In this document: piece by piece, positions 1 to 7,156 of the stretch
Layout of the letters: each line of letters begins with the position of its first letter
Position numbering within the stretch: position 1 is the first letter of the stretch
From: Drouetiella hepatica Uher 2000/2452
Lineage (GTDB): Bacteria > Cyanobacteriota > Cyanobacteriia > Elainellales > Elainellaceae
Length of the DNA stretch: 64,000 nt
Reading direction: 5' to 3'
Assembly: GCA_019359505.1 (NCBI GenBank)
Contig: JAHHHD010000002.1
Coordinates: 124,001 to 188,000, forward strand
Made by a program: the position numbers and the translations under genes
Notes under the pieces: generated by a model
Databases searched by the model: none
What the model was told of the DNA's origin: nothing
What the model saw: the letters and a program-made list of their open reading frames with translations, nothing else

Positions 1-1438
1 TTTCAACCCCAGTCAAGACGGCATCCGCCATGGCAAATCCTTTGATTTGCTGCTCAAAGGCAGGCAGCGCCTCCCGAATGGCAGCGATCGCGTACTCTGG
101 CAAACTCTCGTTTAGGTCGCCCAAATGCACGCCAGGAGTGTAGGAGGGCGTAACGGTACCTAGCGCCTGAGAGGGACGATTGGCGATAAAGTCACCTACG
201 AGCTGTCCTGGAGCTTCATAAGTGCCGCCGCCCAACTCAAAGGCGCGTTCTTCTAGCTGCCGCTGTAGGGCAATCCCTGCCAGAGGATGACCGGGATAAT
301 CTTCTGGGGTGATGCCCACGACGATCGCGCTATTTGCATTTTGCTCGTTGCGGGAATATTGGCTCATGCCGTTGGTGACGACTCGCCCCGGCTCTGATGC
401 CGCAGCCACCACCATGCCCCCCGGACACATACAAAAGCTGTAGACCGATCGCCCGTTGGAGCAGTGGTGGACTAGCCGATAGTCAGCAGCGCCCAGCAGC
501 GGATGTCCGGCATGGGTGCCAAACCGACAGCGATCGATCAAGGACTGGGGATGCTCGACCCGAAAGCCAATAGAGAACGGCTTGGCTTCGATATAGACAC
601 CGCGATCGAACAGCATTTGAAAGGTGTCCCTGGCGCTGTGCCCCACTGCCAGAACGACGTAATCGCTGCGAATATATTCTCCGCTGGCTAGCGTCACGCC
701 GCGAACTTGCCCCTCCTCAATGTCCAAGTCTTCCACACGACTCTGAAAGCGAATTTCGCCGCCTAGAGAGACGATCGTGTTGCGGATATTCTCAACAATT
801 TTGACCAGCTTGAAGGTGCCGATGTGGGGCTTGTTGATGTACAGAATTTCTGGAGAGGCTCCAGCATTGACGAGTTCGGTCAGCACCTTGCGTCCGTAGT
901 GCTGGGAATCTCTTACCTGACTGTAGAGTTTGCCGTCAGAAAAGGTGCCCGCGCCGCCTTCCCCAAACTGCGCATTTGACTCAGGGTTCAGCCCTTTTTT
1001 CCGCCAAAATCCAAAGGTGTCGGCAGTCCGTTCTTTCACTGCTTTACCGCGTTCTAGGATGAGGGGACGAAAACCCATTTGCGCCAGCATCAAACCCGCA
1101 AACATACCGCAAGGCCCTGTGCCAATGACGATCGGGCGCATTGCCTCACTGATTGCGTCCCTGGGGGCTTGCACCTCAAAGTGGTAGCTCATGTCAGGTG
1201 TGGCGACCACATGCTGATCTTTCCTGAGTCGCTGAAGGATCTGCTTTTCCTGAGTCGTTTCTACATCCAGAATGTAGACCAGAATAATGTCTTCTCGCTT
1301 CCGGGCATCGTAGCTACGCTTGAAAATTGAGTAGCGAATTAGCGCTTCTGGAGCAATTTGCAGCTTCTTGAGGATGGCGGATTCGATCGCCCCTTCAGGA
1401 TGATCCAACGGCAGCTTTATTTCTGTCAGTCTCAACAT
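1..1438 (-). CDS. FAD-dependent dehydrogenase (COG2509-like), 3' end outside window
   Basis: The minus-strand frame is open from an ATG at 1438 to the left edge, giving about 479 codons with no stop, so the C-terminus is missing. An N-terminal domain of about 100 residues precedes a dinucleotide-binding motif GTGPCGMFAGL near residues 106-116. Further on come SNAQFGEGGAGTFSDGKL, a VLAVGHSARDT segment and FCMCPGGMVVAAASEPGR. These are typical of the uncharacterised FAD-dependent dehydrogenases related to BaiN/HI0933 flavoproteins. It is a cytosolic flavoprotein of unknown substrate. The start is the first ATG after the intergenic gap and gives the usual MLRLTEIKLP N-terminus. The family is recognised; the physiological role is not. 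Confidence 0.85.
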   Translation of the reverse strand, partial: MLRLTEIKLPLDHPEGAIESAILKKLQIAPEALIRYSIFKRSYDARKREDIILVYILDVETTQEKQILQRLRKDQHVVATPDMSYHFEVQAPRDAISEAMRPIVIGTGPCGMFAGLMLAQMGFRPLILERGKAVKERTADTFGFWRKKGLNPESNAQFGEGGAGTFSDGKLYSQVRDSQHYGRKVLTELVNAGASPEILYINKPHIGTFKLVKIVENIRNTIVSLGGEIRFQSRVEDLDIEEGQVRGVTLASGEYIRSDYVVLAVGHSARDTFQMLFDRGVYIEAKPFSIGFRVEHPQSLIDRCRFGTHAGHPLLGAADYRLVHHCSNGRSVYSFCMCPGGMVVAAASEPGRVVTNGMSQYSRNEQNANSAIVVGITPEDYPGHPLAGIALQRQLEERAFELGGGTYEAPGQLVGDFIANRPSQALGTVTPSYTPGVHLGDLNESLPEYAIAAIREALPAFEQQIKGFAMADAVLTGVE

Positions 1439-1488
1439 AGCAAGGTCTAGGCATAGCTCAGGCTCACCATTTTAGAACAATTCTTGCT

Positions 1489-2484
1489 TCAGGGGTGGAG
1501 AGTGGGGTATTTGTCGGCATGTTCTTTATGGAGCTTGCGGTAAGCCAGGATCATGGCATCTGAGGCGACTAACAGCTCGCGGTTTGTGCCGATCGCCTGG
1601 AGCACCTGTGTTTTCACGATCGCCTCATCTTCTCGGAGCAGCTTGCGTCCAAACTGGTTGGTGCTGCGATCGAATAATCGGCACTTGAAGAAGTTTCGCA
1701 GAATAATTGATTTGGTAACGGTAACGGTTTCAGAGACAGGAACATGCGCCATTAAAAACGCAAGTTTAAACTTGCCAAAATTGAGTTCCAAGGTGGTGAA
1801 GTTGGGGAGATAGAAGCTATGACGACGCGTGGAGCCAAATTCCTCCTGCTGTGCCACCAGCATTTGCCAAAAGCCTTTGAGCTTAGCGAGTTTGGCAGTT
1901 AGCGTCACGCTGGCTCCCCCCTGAACTGGCTCGACCTGCAAAAGCTGAATCGTGGCATCTTGATTGACCCGCTGACCCAATTTTCGATGAATAAAGGGAG
2001 GATGGGAAACATCCACATTGTTTTCAATCACGCGGCTATAGTTTGCGTTCCAGCAAAACTCATCGATCGATTGATGCCACTCTGTGAAGTTAGGGGCAAA
2101 CTGCGGCAGTTCGGGAAGAGACGGACGCTGGCTTTCAGGAAGATCGCCGACAAACAGCCAAATAAATCCGTTTTGCTCCTGCACTGGGTATGGCTCCACG
2201 CGGGCGCGTTTTGGAATTTCCATGCCAAGCTGATTTGCCGGAATGTTGACACAGACTCCATCCGCCTGATACTGCCAGCCGTGATAGGGACAGTGCAGAC
2301 AGTCGCCCTCGACTCGACCCAGCGCCAGAGCCGCCGAGCGATGGGCACAGCGATTGTCTAGGGCGATCGCCTTCCCTTGACTGTCTCGGTACAGCACAAA
2401 TTCTTTGCCCATCAGCGTAATTTGCCGGGGCTGTTGGGCAAGCACCGCGCTAAATTCAACGGCATACCAGAGGTTGGTCAGCAT
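1489..2484 (-). CDS. Rieske [2Fe-2S] non-heme iron oxygenase
   Basis: The protein of about 331 residues starts with a Rieske domain. Cluster ligands are CAH at residues 46-48 and CPYH at 65-68, the C-x-H/C-x2-H pattern. The catalytic part contains NNVDVSHPPFIH, where the two histidines fit the mononuclear iron site, and an acidic residue further on would complete the triad. It resembles the alpha subunits of cyanobacterial aromatic-ring or pheophorbide/vanillate-type oxygenases. The substrate cannot be inferred from neighbours. I prefer ATG 2484 because related proteins begin MLTN(I/L)WY; a GTG six codons upstream at 2502 is also open. A palindromic repeat lies directly upstream. Confidence 0.85.
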   Translation of the reverse strand: MLTNLWYAVEFSAVLAQQPRQITLMGKEFVLYRDSQGKAIALDNRCAHRSAALALGRVEGDCLHCPYHGWQYQADGVCVNIPANQLGMEIPKRARVEPYPVQEQNGFIWLFVGDLPESQRPSLPELPQFAPNFTEWHQSIDEFCWNANYSRVIENNVDVSHPPFIHRKLGQRVNQDATIQLLQVEPVQGGASVTLTAKLAKLKGFWQMLVAQQEEFGSTRRHSFYLPNFTTLELNFGKFKLAFLMAHVPVSETVTVTKSIILRNFFKCRLFDRSTNQFGRKLLREDEAIVKTQVLQAIGTNRELLVASDAMILAYRKLHKEHADKYPTLHP

Positions 2485-2524
2485 ATTTTCTAAAATATTC
2501 ACTAAAAAGGCGCTGCTGATTTCA

Positions 2525-2579
2525 GGTGTGAATTTTTTTGAAAGGGGCGCTCCGCGTCCCTTTCAAAAAAATTCACACC
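2525..2579. repeat. Intergenic palindrome, subtype with T7-GAAAGGG arms
   Basis: Two perfect 22-nt arms (2525-2546 and 2558-2579) are separated by 11 nt. The outer left arm carries a T7 run and the right arm the matching A7 run, so neither strand's transcript would have a U tract after the stem. The same architecture recurs at 43828-43882 and, degenerate, at 57491-57536. Confidence 0.85.
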
Positions 2580-2599
2580 CAGATTAAGCTCACGCTAGA

Positions 2600-2660
2600 A
2601 AAAAGGGGATCTTTGAGTTCTGAAGCCCCCTTTTTAAGGGGGTTGGGGAGATCGAACGTA
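2600..2660. repeat. G/C-run intergenic repeat (CCCCCTTTTTAAGGGGG type)
   Basis: A CCCCCTTTTTAAGGGGG core with flanking GGGGAGATCG matches the type of imperfect inverted repeat seen in larger form at 9780-9918. It is noncoding and lies between the Rieske gene promoter side and a small membrane-protein gene. Confidence 0.5.
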
Positions 2661-2706
2661 AGCTTTGCGATCGACTGAGATTAAGCAATGCCCCTAAAAA
2701 CTGTCG

Positions 2707-2889
2707 CTATAGCTTCCAGGCGGCATAAATTGCGGCGGCAAATGCGATCAGTGTGGCAATGCCGATGTATACCATCTTGAATTCGTGATGGTCGATCGCA
2801 TGTTCTAGCTTGTGATCCATCTCTTGACGAAACTGCTCAATTTCTCGCTTGGCAGCCGCATCAGCGATCGGACGATTGCGCGTTCCCAT
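2707..2889 (-). CDS. Small single-span membrane protein
   Basis: This is a 60-residue protein with a charged, helix-forming N-terminal half (KREIEQFRQEMDHKLEHAI). One C-terminal hydrophobic segment (MVYIGIATLIAFAAAIYAAW) ends in a basic KL, so the C-terminus is probably short and the helix membrane-anchored. I do not recognise the family. Codon use and a HIP1 site inside the frame look native. It stands alone between a repeat and psbU, transcribed away from psbU. No clear ribosome binding site is visible. Confidence 0.55.
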   Translation of the reverse strand: MGTRNRPIADAAAKREIEQFRQEMDHKLEHAIDHHEFKMVYIGIATLIAFAAAIYAAWKL

Positions 2890-3118
2890 AAATTTACTTC
2901 CGGTAGATTGTTTTCTACAGAGCGGTCTGTACGGACAATAAGTTGTCCTTAGAATACCCAGAAAGTCTGTGGGATAACGTCCAGTGAAAGAGTGCGGTCT
3001 GGACTCAAATTAATCTCACGTTAAATAGGTGTCGAAAGTGGTAGGCTCTATATAGATAGCTGTGTGTACGGGCTTACATATGAATTTTGGTTTGTCGAAA
3101 TTGGGAGGACGCTTTTTA

Positions 3119-3547
3119 ATGAAACGATTCTTTGGCATGGTGATGGCGATCGCGCTGGCGATTAGCTGTTTGGGAGGGCTAGGCATCGCTCAACCCGCAA
3201 ACGCAGCAGGGTTTAACGTTCTTAGCTTCAATACTTCATCTCTGGTCTTAGCCGAAGCCCGGAACAGCGCTGATGATAAGCTAGCGACTGATTTTGGTAA
3301 AAAAATTGATTTGAACAACACGAATGTGCGGGCTTTTACCCAATATCCCGGTATGTATCCCAGCATTGCTAAGGCAATCATCAAGTACGCGCCCTTTGAT
3401 ACCGTCGATGACGTGCTAAAAATCCCTGGCTTGACCGATCGCCAGAAGGATATCCTGACCAAAAATCTTGACAAACTAACGGTTTCTGCGCCAGAAGCTA
3501 CGTTTGTAGAGGGTGCCGATCGCTACAATAATGGTATCTATCGCTAA
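3119..3547 (+). CDS. psbU: Photosystem II 12 kDa extrinsic protein PsbU
   Basis: PsbU binds the lumenal face of photosystem II and stabilises the oxygen-evolving Mn4CaO5 cluster together with PsbO and PsbV. The start is the ATG at 3119, preceded by GGGAGG at about 3103-3108. An upstream in-frame ATG would add an unlikely 19 residues before the signal peptide. Residues 1-30 form a lysine-led Sec signal ending QPANAA. The mature part has a helix-hairpin-helix-like fold (YPGMYPSIAKAI, DVLKIPGLTDRQ) and ends in RYNNGIYR, the family's C-terminal signature. It is monocistronic, with a probable terminator downstream. Confidence 0.96.
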   Translation: MKRFFGMVMAIALAISCLGGLGIAQPANAAGFNVLSFNTSSLVLAEARNSADDKLATDFGKKIDLNNTNVRAFTQYPGMYPSIAKAIIKYAPFDTVDDVLKIPGLTDRQKDILTKNLDKLTVSAPEATFVEGADRYNNGIYR

Positions 3548-3623
3548 GAGTCTCTTAAGCTGATTCGCGGTTTAAGGCCGTCTTCAAATTCTCAAGACTA
3601 CTTTTCTCAAGACTACTTTCAAG

Positions 3624-3699
3624 AATTGCCCCCATCCTGTGCGTTGTGCTTGCTAGCTTTACGGTAGCCAAGCCCACGGTTCTGTAGGGGCAATTTTTT
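3624..3699 (+). terminator. Probable terminator downstream of psbU
   Basis: AATTGCCCC (3624-3632) pairs with GGGGCAATT (3687-3695) and is followed by a T run to 3699. The enclosed 54 nt contain smaller complementary blocks. It is the first U-tract hairpin after the psbU stop. The long loop lowers confidence. Confidence 0.45.
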
Positions 3700-3778
3700 A
3701 TATTCTCAAAATGCTGCTTCAAAACCCTGTTGCTATGGCTGTCGCCAGTTTGCTTAGGATCGCAAATTTAATAAAACC

Positions 3779-3831
3779 AAGTAATTATTTTGAAAAAGTA
3801 GGCTACGCCTACTTTTTCAAAATAATTACTT
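3779..3831. repeat. Intergenic palindrome, perfect 25-nt arms
   Basis: Arms at 3779-3803 and 3807-3831 are perfectly complementary with a 3-nt centre (TAC). About 45 nt upstream, at 3737-3756, lies the sequence CTGTCGCCAGTTTGCT, which also precedes the palindromes at 15905 and 47683. This suggests a larger dispersed element. Confidence 0.9.
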
Positions 3832-3898
3832 CAGGTTAATTCATCCAAAAATGTCCCCGTCCTAACCGCCTTGGCGGTTGCTATGTAGGTTAAATATC

Positions 3899-5629
3899 GT
3901 GCCCGATCGCGTTGCAACTCTTCTGTCTACCGATCTATCGTCCAATCCCTTCGATGTGCTGATTATTGGCGGCGGTGCTGCCGGACTTTATGCAGCCCTC
4001 TGTTTGCCTCCGCACCTTCAGGTAGGGCTACTCACCAAAGATACGCTGGCGCTCTCGGCAAGCGACTGGGCACAAGGCGGCATTGCGGCAGCGATCGCTC
4101 CAGATGACTCGCCGCAGCTCCATATCGAAGACACCCTCAAGGCAGGGGCAGGGCTGTGTGAGCCAGAAGCCGTGGCGCTGCTGGTGGAAAAAGCCCCGGA
4201 ATGTGTGCGCTCACTGGTGGAAATGGGCGTGGGGTTCGATCGCCAGGGAGACGCGCTAGCCATGACTCTAGAGGCAGCACACTCTCGGCGGCGGGTGCTG
4301 CACGCTGCTGACACCACCGGACGCGCCATGGTGACAACGCTGACGGCACAGGTTTTAAGCCGCAAAAATATTCGGGTGATTCCCCAGAGCTTTGTGCTGG
4401 ATCTGTGGATGGAGGAGAACGGCTGTCAGGGAGTGCGGCTGTTTTATCAAGAATCACAGTATCAAGCATCACAGTATCAAGAACCGCAGGGACAGCAAAT
4501 TATCTGGCTACGGGCAGGAGCCGTGCTGCTGGCGACAGGCGGTGGCGGACAGGTCTTTGCCCAAACCACCAATCCCGATGTCAGCACGGGCGACGGCGTA
4601 GCGATGGCATGGCGGACAGGCGCACAGCTCCGCGATTTGGAATTTATGCAGTTTCACCCGACCGCGCTAACGGTTCCAAGCGCACCGCGATTTCTGATCA
4701 GCGAAGCCGTGCGGGGCGAAGGGGCGCATCTGATTGATGACCAAGGCGATCGCTTTGCCTTTAAGTATCATCCTGCGGGTGAACTTGCCCCCAGAGATGT
4801 GGTCAGTCGCGCCATTTTTAGCCACCTGCAAAGTGCAGCCGATCCGGCATCAGCTCACGTCTGGCTAGATTTACGACCGATCGCCCCAGACCGAATTCGC
4901 CATCGCTTCCCTAACATCATTCAGGTCTGCCAGCGATGGGGCGTGGATGTGTTTCAGCAGCCGATTCCGGTTGCCCCAGCCGCTCACTATTGGATGGGGG
5001 GCATCACCACAGATACGCTGTGCCGCACCAGCATTCCGGGACTCTATGCGATCGGCGAAACTGCCAGTACGGGAGTGCATGGAGCCAATCGCCTTGCCAG
5101 CAATTCTCTGCTGGAGTGTCTGGTGTTTGGGTCGCAGTTAGCGAAGCTAGAGCTGCCAGAGTGGCGATCGGCAGAACTCCCGCCATCTTCCACGACCCAG
5201 AATTTGTTACAGGAATGGCGAGACTCAGAAGCCCAAATTCGTCACTGGCGGCAGGAAGTGCCTCGCTTGATGTGGCAGAGCGCCGGAATTTGTCGAGAGC
5301 AGAAAACTTTAGAGGGGGCGATCGCTCAAGTCCAAGGCTGGCAGCAGGAGTTTGCGGCTTTGCCTCTGAGTCAGGCTTTATTAGAGGTGCGATCGCTTTC
5401 GACCCTACGACTCGACTTGCCCGATCCTATTCCCACATTCCGCGCCTGGGCAGAAACCCGAAATCTTTTAGACGTGGCTTGCCTCATGCTCAAGAGCGCT
5501 GCATTTCGTCAAGAAAGCCGGGGCGGACATTACCGACTGGATTATCCCAATACTGAGCCAAGCTGGCAGGTACATACGATCGTAGAGAGCGATCGCATCC
5601 AAAAATCTGCGCCCCTTTCAGACCAGTGA
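3899..5629 (+). CDS. nadB: L-aspartate oxidase NadB
   Basis: NadB oxidises L-aspartate to iminoaspartate, the first committed step of de novo NAD synthesis; quinolinate synthase NadA uses the product. Family landmarks appear in order. They include the FAD motif IIGGGAAGLYAAL, SDWAQGGIAAA, the substrate-site run SRRRVLHAAD with TGRAM, EFMQFHPTAL, ELAPRDVVSRAI, HYWMGGITTD and GVHGANRLASNSLLECLVFG. Length is slightly above the usual 540 or so because of a Q-rich insertion around residues 190-205. The start is uncertain: GTG at 3899 gives MPDRVAT; a TTG at 3878 is in frame. The gene converges on the ferredoxin gene, with 3 nt between stops. Confidence 0.93.
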   Translation: MPDRVATLLSTDLSSNPFDVLIIGGGAAGLYAALCLPPHLQVGLLTKDTLALSASDWAQGGIAAAIAPDDSPQLHIEDTLKAGAGLCEPEAVALLVEKAPECVRSLVEMGVGFDRQGDALAMTLEAAHSRRRVLHAADTTGRAMVTTLTAQVLSRKNIRVIPQSFVLDLWMEENGCQGVRLFYQESQYQASQYQEPQGQQIIWLRAGAVLLATGGGGQVFAQTTNPDVSTGDGVAMAWRTGAQLRDLEFMQFHPTALTVPSAPRFLISEAVRGEGAHLIDDQGDRFAFKYHPAGELAPRDVVSRAIFSHLQSAADPASAHVWLDLRPIAPDRIRHRFPNIIQVCQRWGVDVFQQPIPVAPAAHYWMGGITTDTLCRTSIPGLYAIGETASTGVHGANRLASNSLLECLVFGSQLAKLELPEWRSAELPPSSTTQNLLQEWRDSEAQIRHWRQEVPRLMWQSAGICREQKTLEGAIAQVQGWQQEFAALPLSQALLEVRSLSTLRLDLPDPIPTFRAWAETRNLLDVACLMLKSAAFRQESRGGHYRLDYPNTEPSWQVHTIVESDRIQKSAPLSDQ

Positions 5630-5632
5630 ACT

Positions 5633-5956
5633 TTAGAGCCATTCTGCCGGAGGATGGAAACGAGGGTGGAGAAGAGATTCGACCGGGCGATCGCTCCATA
5701 AATGCTGCTGCACGATCGTCGGTACGTCACTCGGCTTAATCCGGCAATACCAGAAGTTATCGGGCATGATGTGTACCGTGGTTCCCGATGCACACTGCCC
5801 CATACACTCGCTGCCGCTGGCAAATACGCCATTGGGGACAGTCGCCTGAAACGCTGCTAACACCTCAGCCGAACCGTTGCGGAGACAGGAGCGATGCTGA
5901 CACACCAAAACGCACCGCCGCTGGAGCGGTTTTAGGAACTGAGGAGAATCGGTCAT
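5633..5956 (-). CDS. Thioredoxin-like [2Fe-2S] ferredoxin family protein
   Basis: This 107-residue protein has four cysteines in the C-x4-C (C19, C24) and C-x3-C (C51, C55) arrangement of Shethna-type or NuoE-like thioredoxin-fold ferredoxins (COG3411). The signature CMGQCASG is clear. It probably carries electrons or serves as a cluster protein in the cytosol; the partner is unknown. The C-terminus is proline- and histidine-rich. Its stop lies 3 nt from the nadB stop in convergent orientation, and no terminator separates the two. Confidence 0.85.
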   Translation of the reverse strand: MTDSPQFLKPLQRRCVLVCQHRSCLRNGSAEVLAAFQATVPNGVFASGSECMGQCASGTTVHIMPDNFWYCRIKPSDVPTIVQQHLWSDRPVESLLHPRFHPPAEWL

Positions 5957-5988
5957 ACCAATAGCGGTTTGCCAATTATTAACTGACG

Positions 5989-6060
5989 GGTGGATGTAGA
6001 TGGGTCGATGGGTCGATGGGTCGATGGGAAAAACTCATCCACTCATCCACTCATCCACTC
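5989..6060. repeat. Short tandem repeats (GATGGGTC and ACTCATCC octamers)
   Basis: Three to four GATGGGTC units at 6000-6027 are followed by three ACTCATCC units at 6035-6058. The two blocks are roughly complementary, so the region can also fold into a hairpin. It resembles the short tandemly repeated repetitive sequences common in filamentous cyanobacteria. Confidence 0.7.
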
Positions 6061-6076
6061 TTATTTGACTAAATCA

Positions 6077-6547
6077 CTAGCCAATGCTCAGCACGCGATT
6101 AACTAGGCTAGAGACAGATTTTTTGAGCTGTCGCCGCTGCCGCCAGCGAAGAAAGGCTTCCTCGTAGTCTTCGCCGCCTAACTTGAAGGTTTTCCAGGCA
6201 TCAAGCGCCATGCCTAACCCCCAGAATAAGCAGATATAGACCAGGAATCCGACTCCCCAGCCGTTGAGGAAATTCACGGTCAGCAGGAAACCGTTGACGA
6301 TCGCAAATTTGGCGAAACGCTGCTGAAAGCGATGCCGTCGTTGCAGATCAAAGGCACTACGCTCGACTGATTCTCCTTGACGGGTCAGCCATTCCTGCTC
6401 GGCGGCTTGAATGTCAGCAGGGGCAATGTTTAGCTCGGCGGCAATCTCAAAAAGCTGGGTGCGGGTCAGTTCTCCCACTTCGGCTTGGCGGGCGATCGCA
6501 ATTTGCAAAATTTGCTGAGCGTCTTCCGAACGGTATAGCTCCATCAT
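6077..6547 (-). CDS. 2TM-domain protein
   Basis: A soluble helical N-terminal part of about 70 residues (YRSEDAQQILQIAIARQ, LTRTQLFEIAAELNI) looks like a small recognition or HTH-like helical domain. Two hydrophobic spans follow (FAKFAIVNGFLLTVNFL and GVGFLVYICLFWGLGMAL) with a charged cytosolic tail. This matches the 2TM domain (PF13239) that is found alone or fused to histidine kinases and regulators. Adjacent ATGs at 6547 and 6544 fit the expected MELYRSEDA start better than the longer open frame to 6595. The function is unknown. Confidence 0.7.
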   Translation of the reverse strand: MMELYRSEDAQQILQIAIARQAEVGELTRTQLFEIAAELNIAPADIQAAEQEWLTRQGESVERSAFDLQRRHRFQQRFAKFAIVNGFLLTVNFLNGWGVGFLVYICLFWGLGMALDAWKTFKLGGEDYEEAFLRWRQRRQLKKSVSSLVNRVLSIG

Positions 6548-6630
6548 GGCAGTAGTGAGACGGGGTAAAAAGTTTCGGGTACGGGAAGCCCTCACCTTAG
6601 TTATAAACTATGTGTCCGGTGGACATCTTG

Positions 6631-7059
6631 CTAATCTTGGACGTATTCTTCGCCATTGATTAGCGCAATTTCCGCCCGCAAAAACTCTCGACCCAGATAT
6701 GCCGCATGGTCTAGGTAGCCGATCGGACAGGGCTGAGTTTCTTCAAAAATCTTGATACAAAGCTCTTTTGCCGTCCGTCCCGTATAGACTGCCGTGTGGG
6801 TATGCTGAGCTTTGCCTTTGGTAGGTAGAGGCTTACCCGTTTCAGGGTCGCAAGCCAAGCCTTTGTCGTCAATGATATTGGCGAAGTGTTTGGCGCAAAT
6901 TAATTGAGTGGGGCGATCGAGATAAATCAAAAAATAGCCGTCTGGGTCAAGTTCAATAAATCGCTTGGAGAGCTTGTCATCTAAAGCTTTTAAGTCTCTC
7001 GCTAGCTCTTGAGCTAACTTACTAAGTGTGAGATTTTCTTCGGGAACCGATGGAGTCAT
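6631..7059 (-). CDS. DUF4346 domain protein
   Basis: This cytosolic protein of 142 residues contains ELDPDGYFLIYLDR, a TGRTAKELCIKIFE block and LDHAAYLGREFLRAEIAL, ending GEEYVQD. These match the cyanobacterial DUF4346 family as I remember it; the biochemical role is not known. Upstream sequence is AT-rich with no obvious Shine-Dalgarno site. It runs in the same direction as the 2TM gene, 83 nt upstream of it, and may share a transcript. Confidence 0.8.
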   Translation of the reverse strand: MTPSVPEENLTLSKLAQELARDLKALDDKLSKRFIELDPDGYFLIYLDRPTQLICAKHFANIIDDKGLACDPETGKPLPTKGKAQHTHTAVYTGRTAKELCIKIFEETQPCPIGYLDHAAYLGREFLRAEIALINGEEYVQD

Positions 7060-7156
7060 GGAGGATTTAGCTAGATCTGTTTTGGATAGGGTCGGCGATC
7101 TCCCAATCTAGCTTATCCGCGCTGTGTTTTTTATGAAGGGCTTACAGTTCCAAGGC

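Noticed and set aside
2525-2579. Bidirectional intrinsic terminator
   Set aside because: The T and A runs are inside the arms with the opposite polarity; no U tract follows the stem on either strand.
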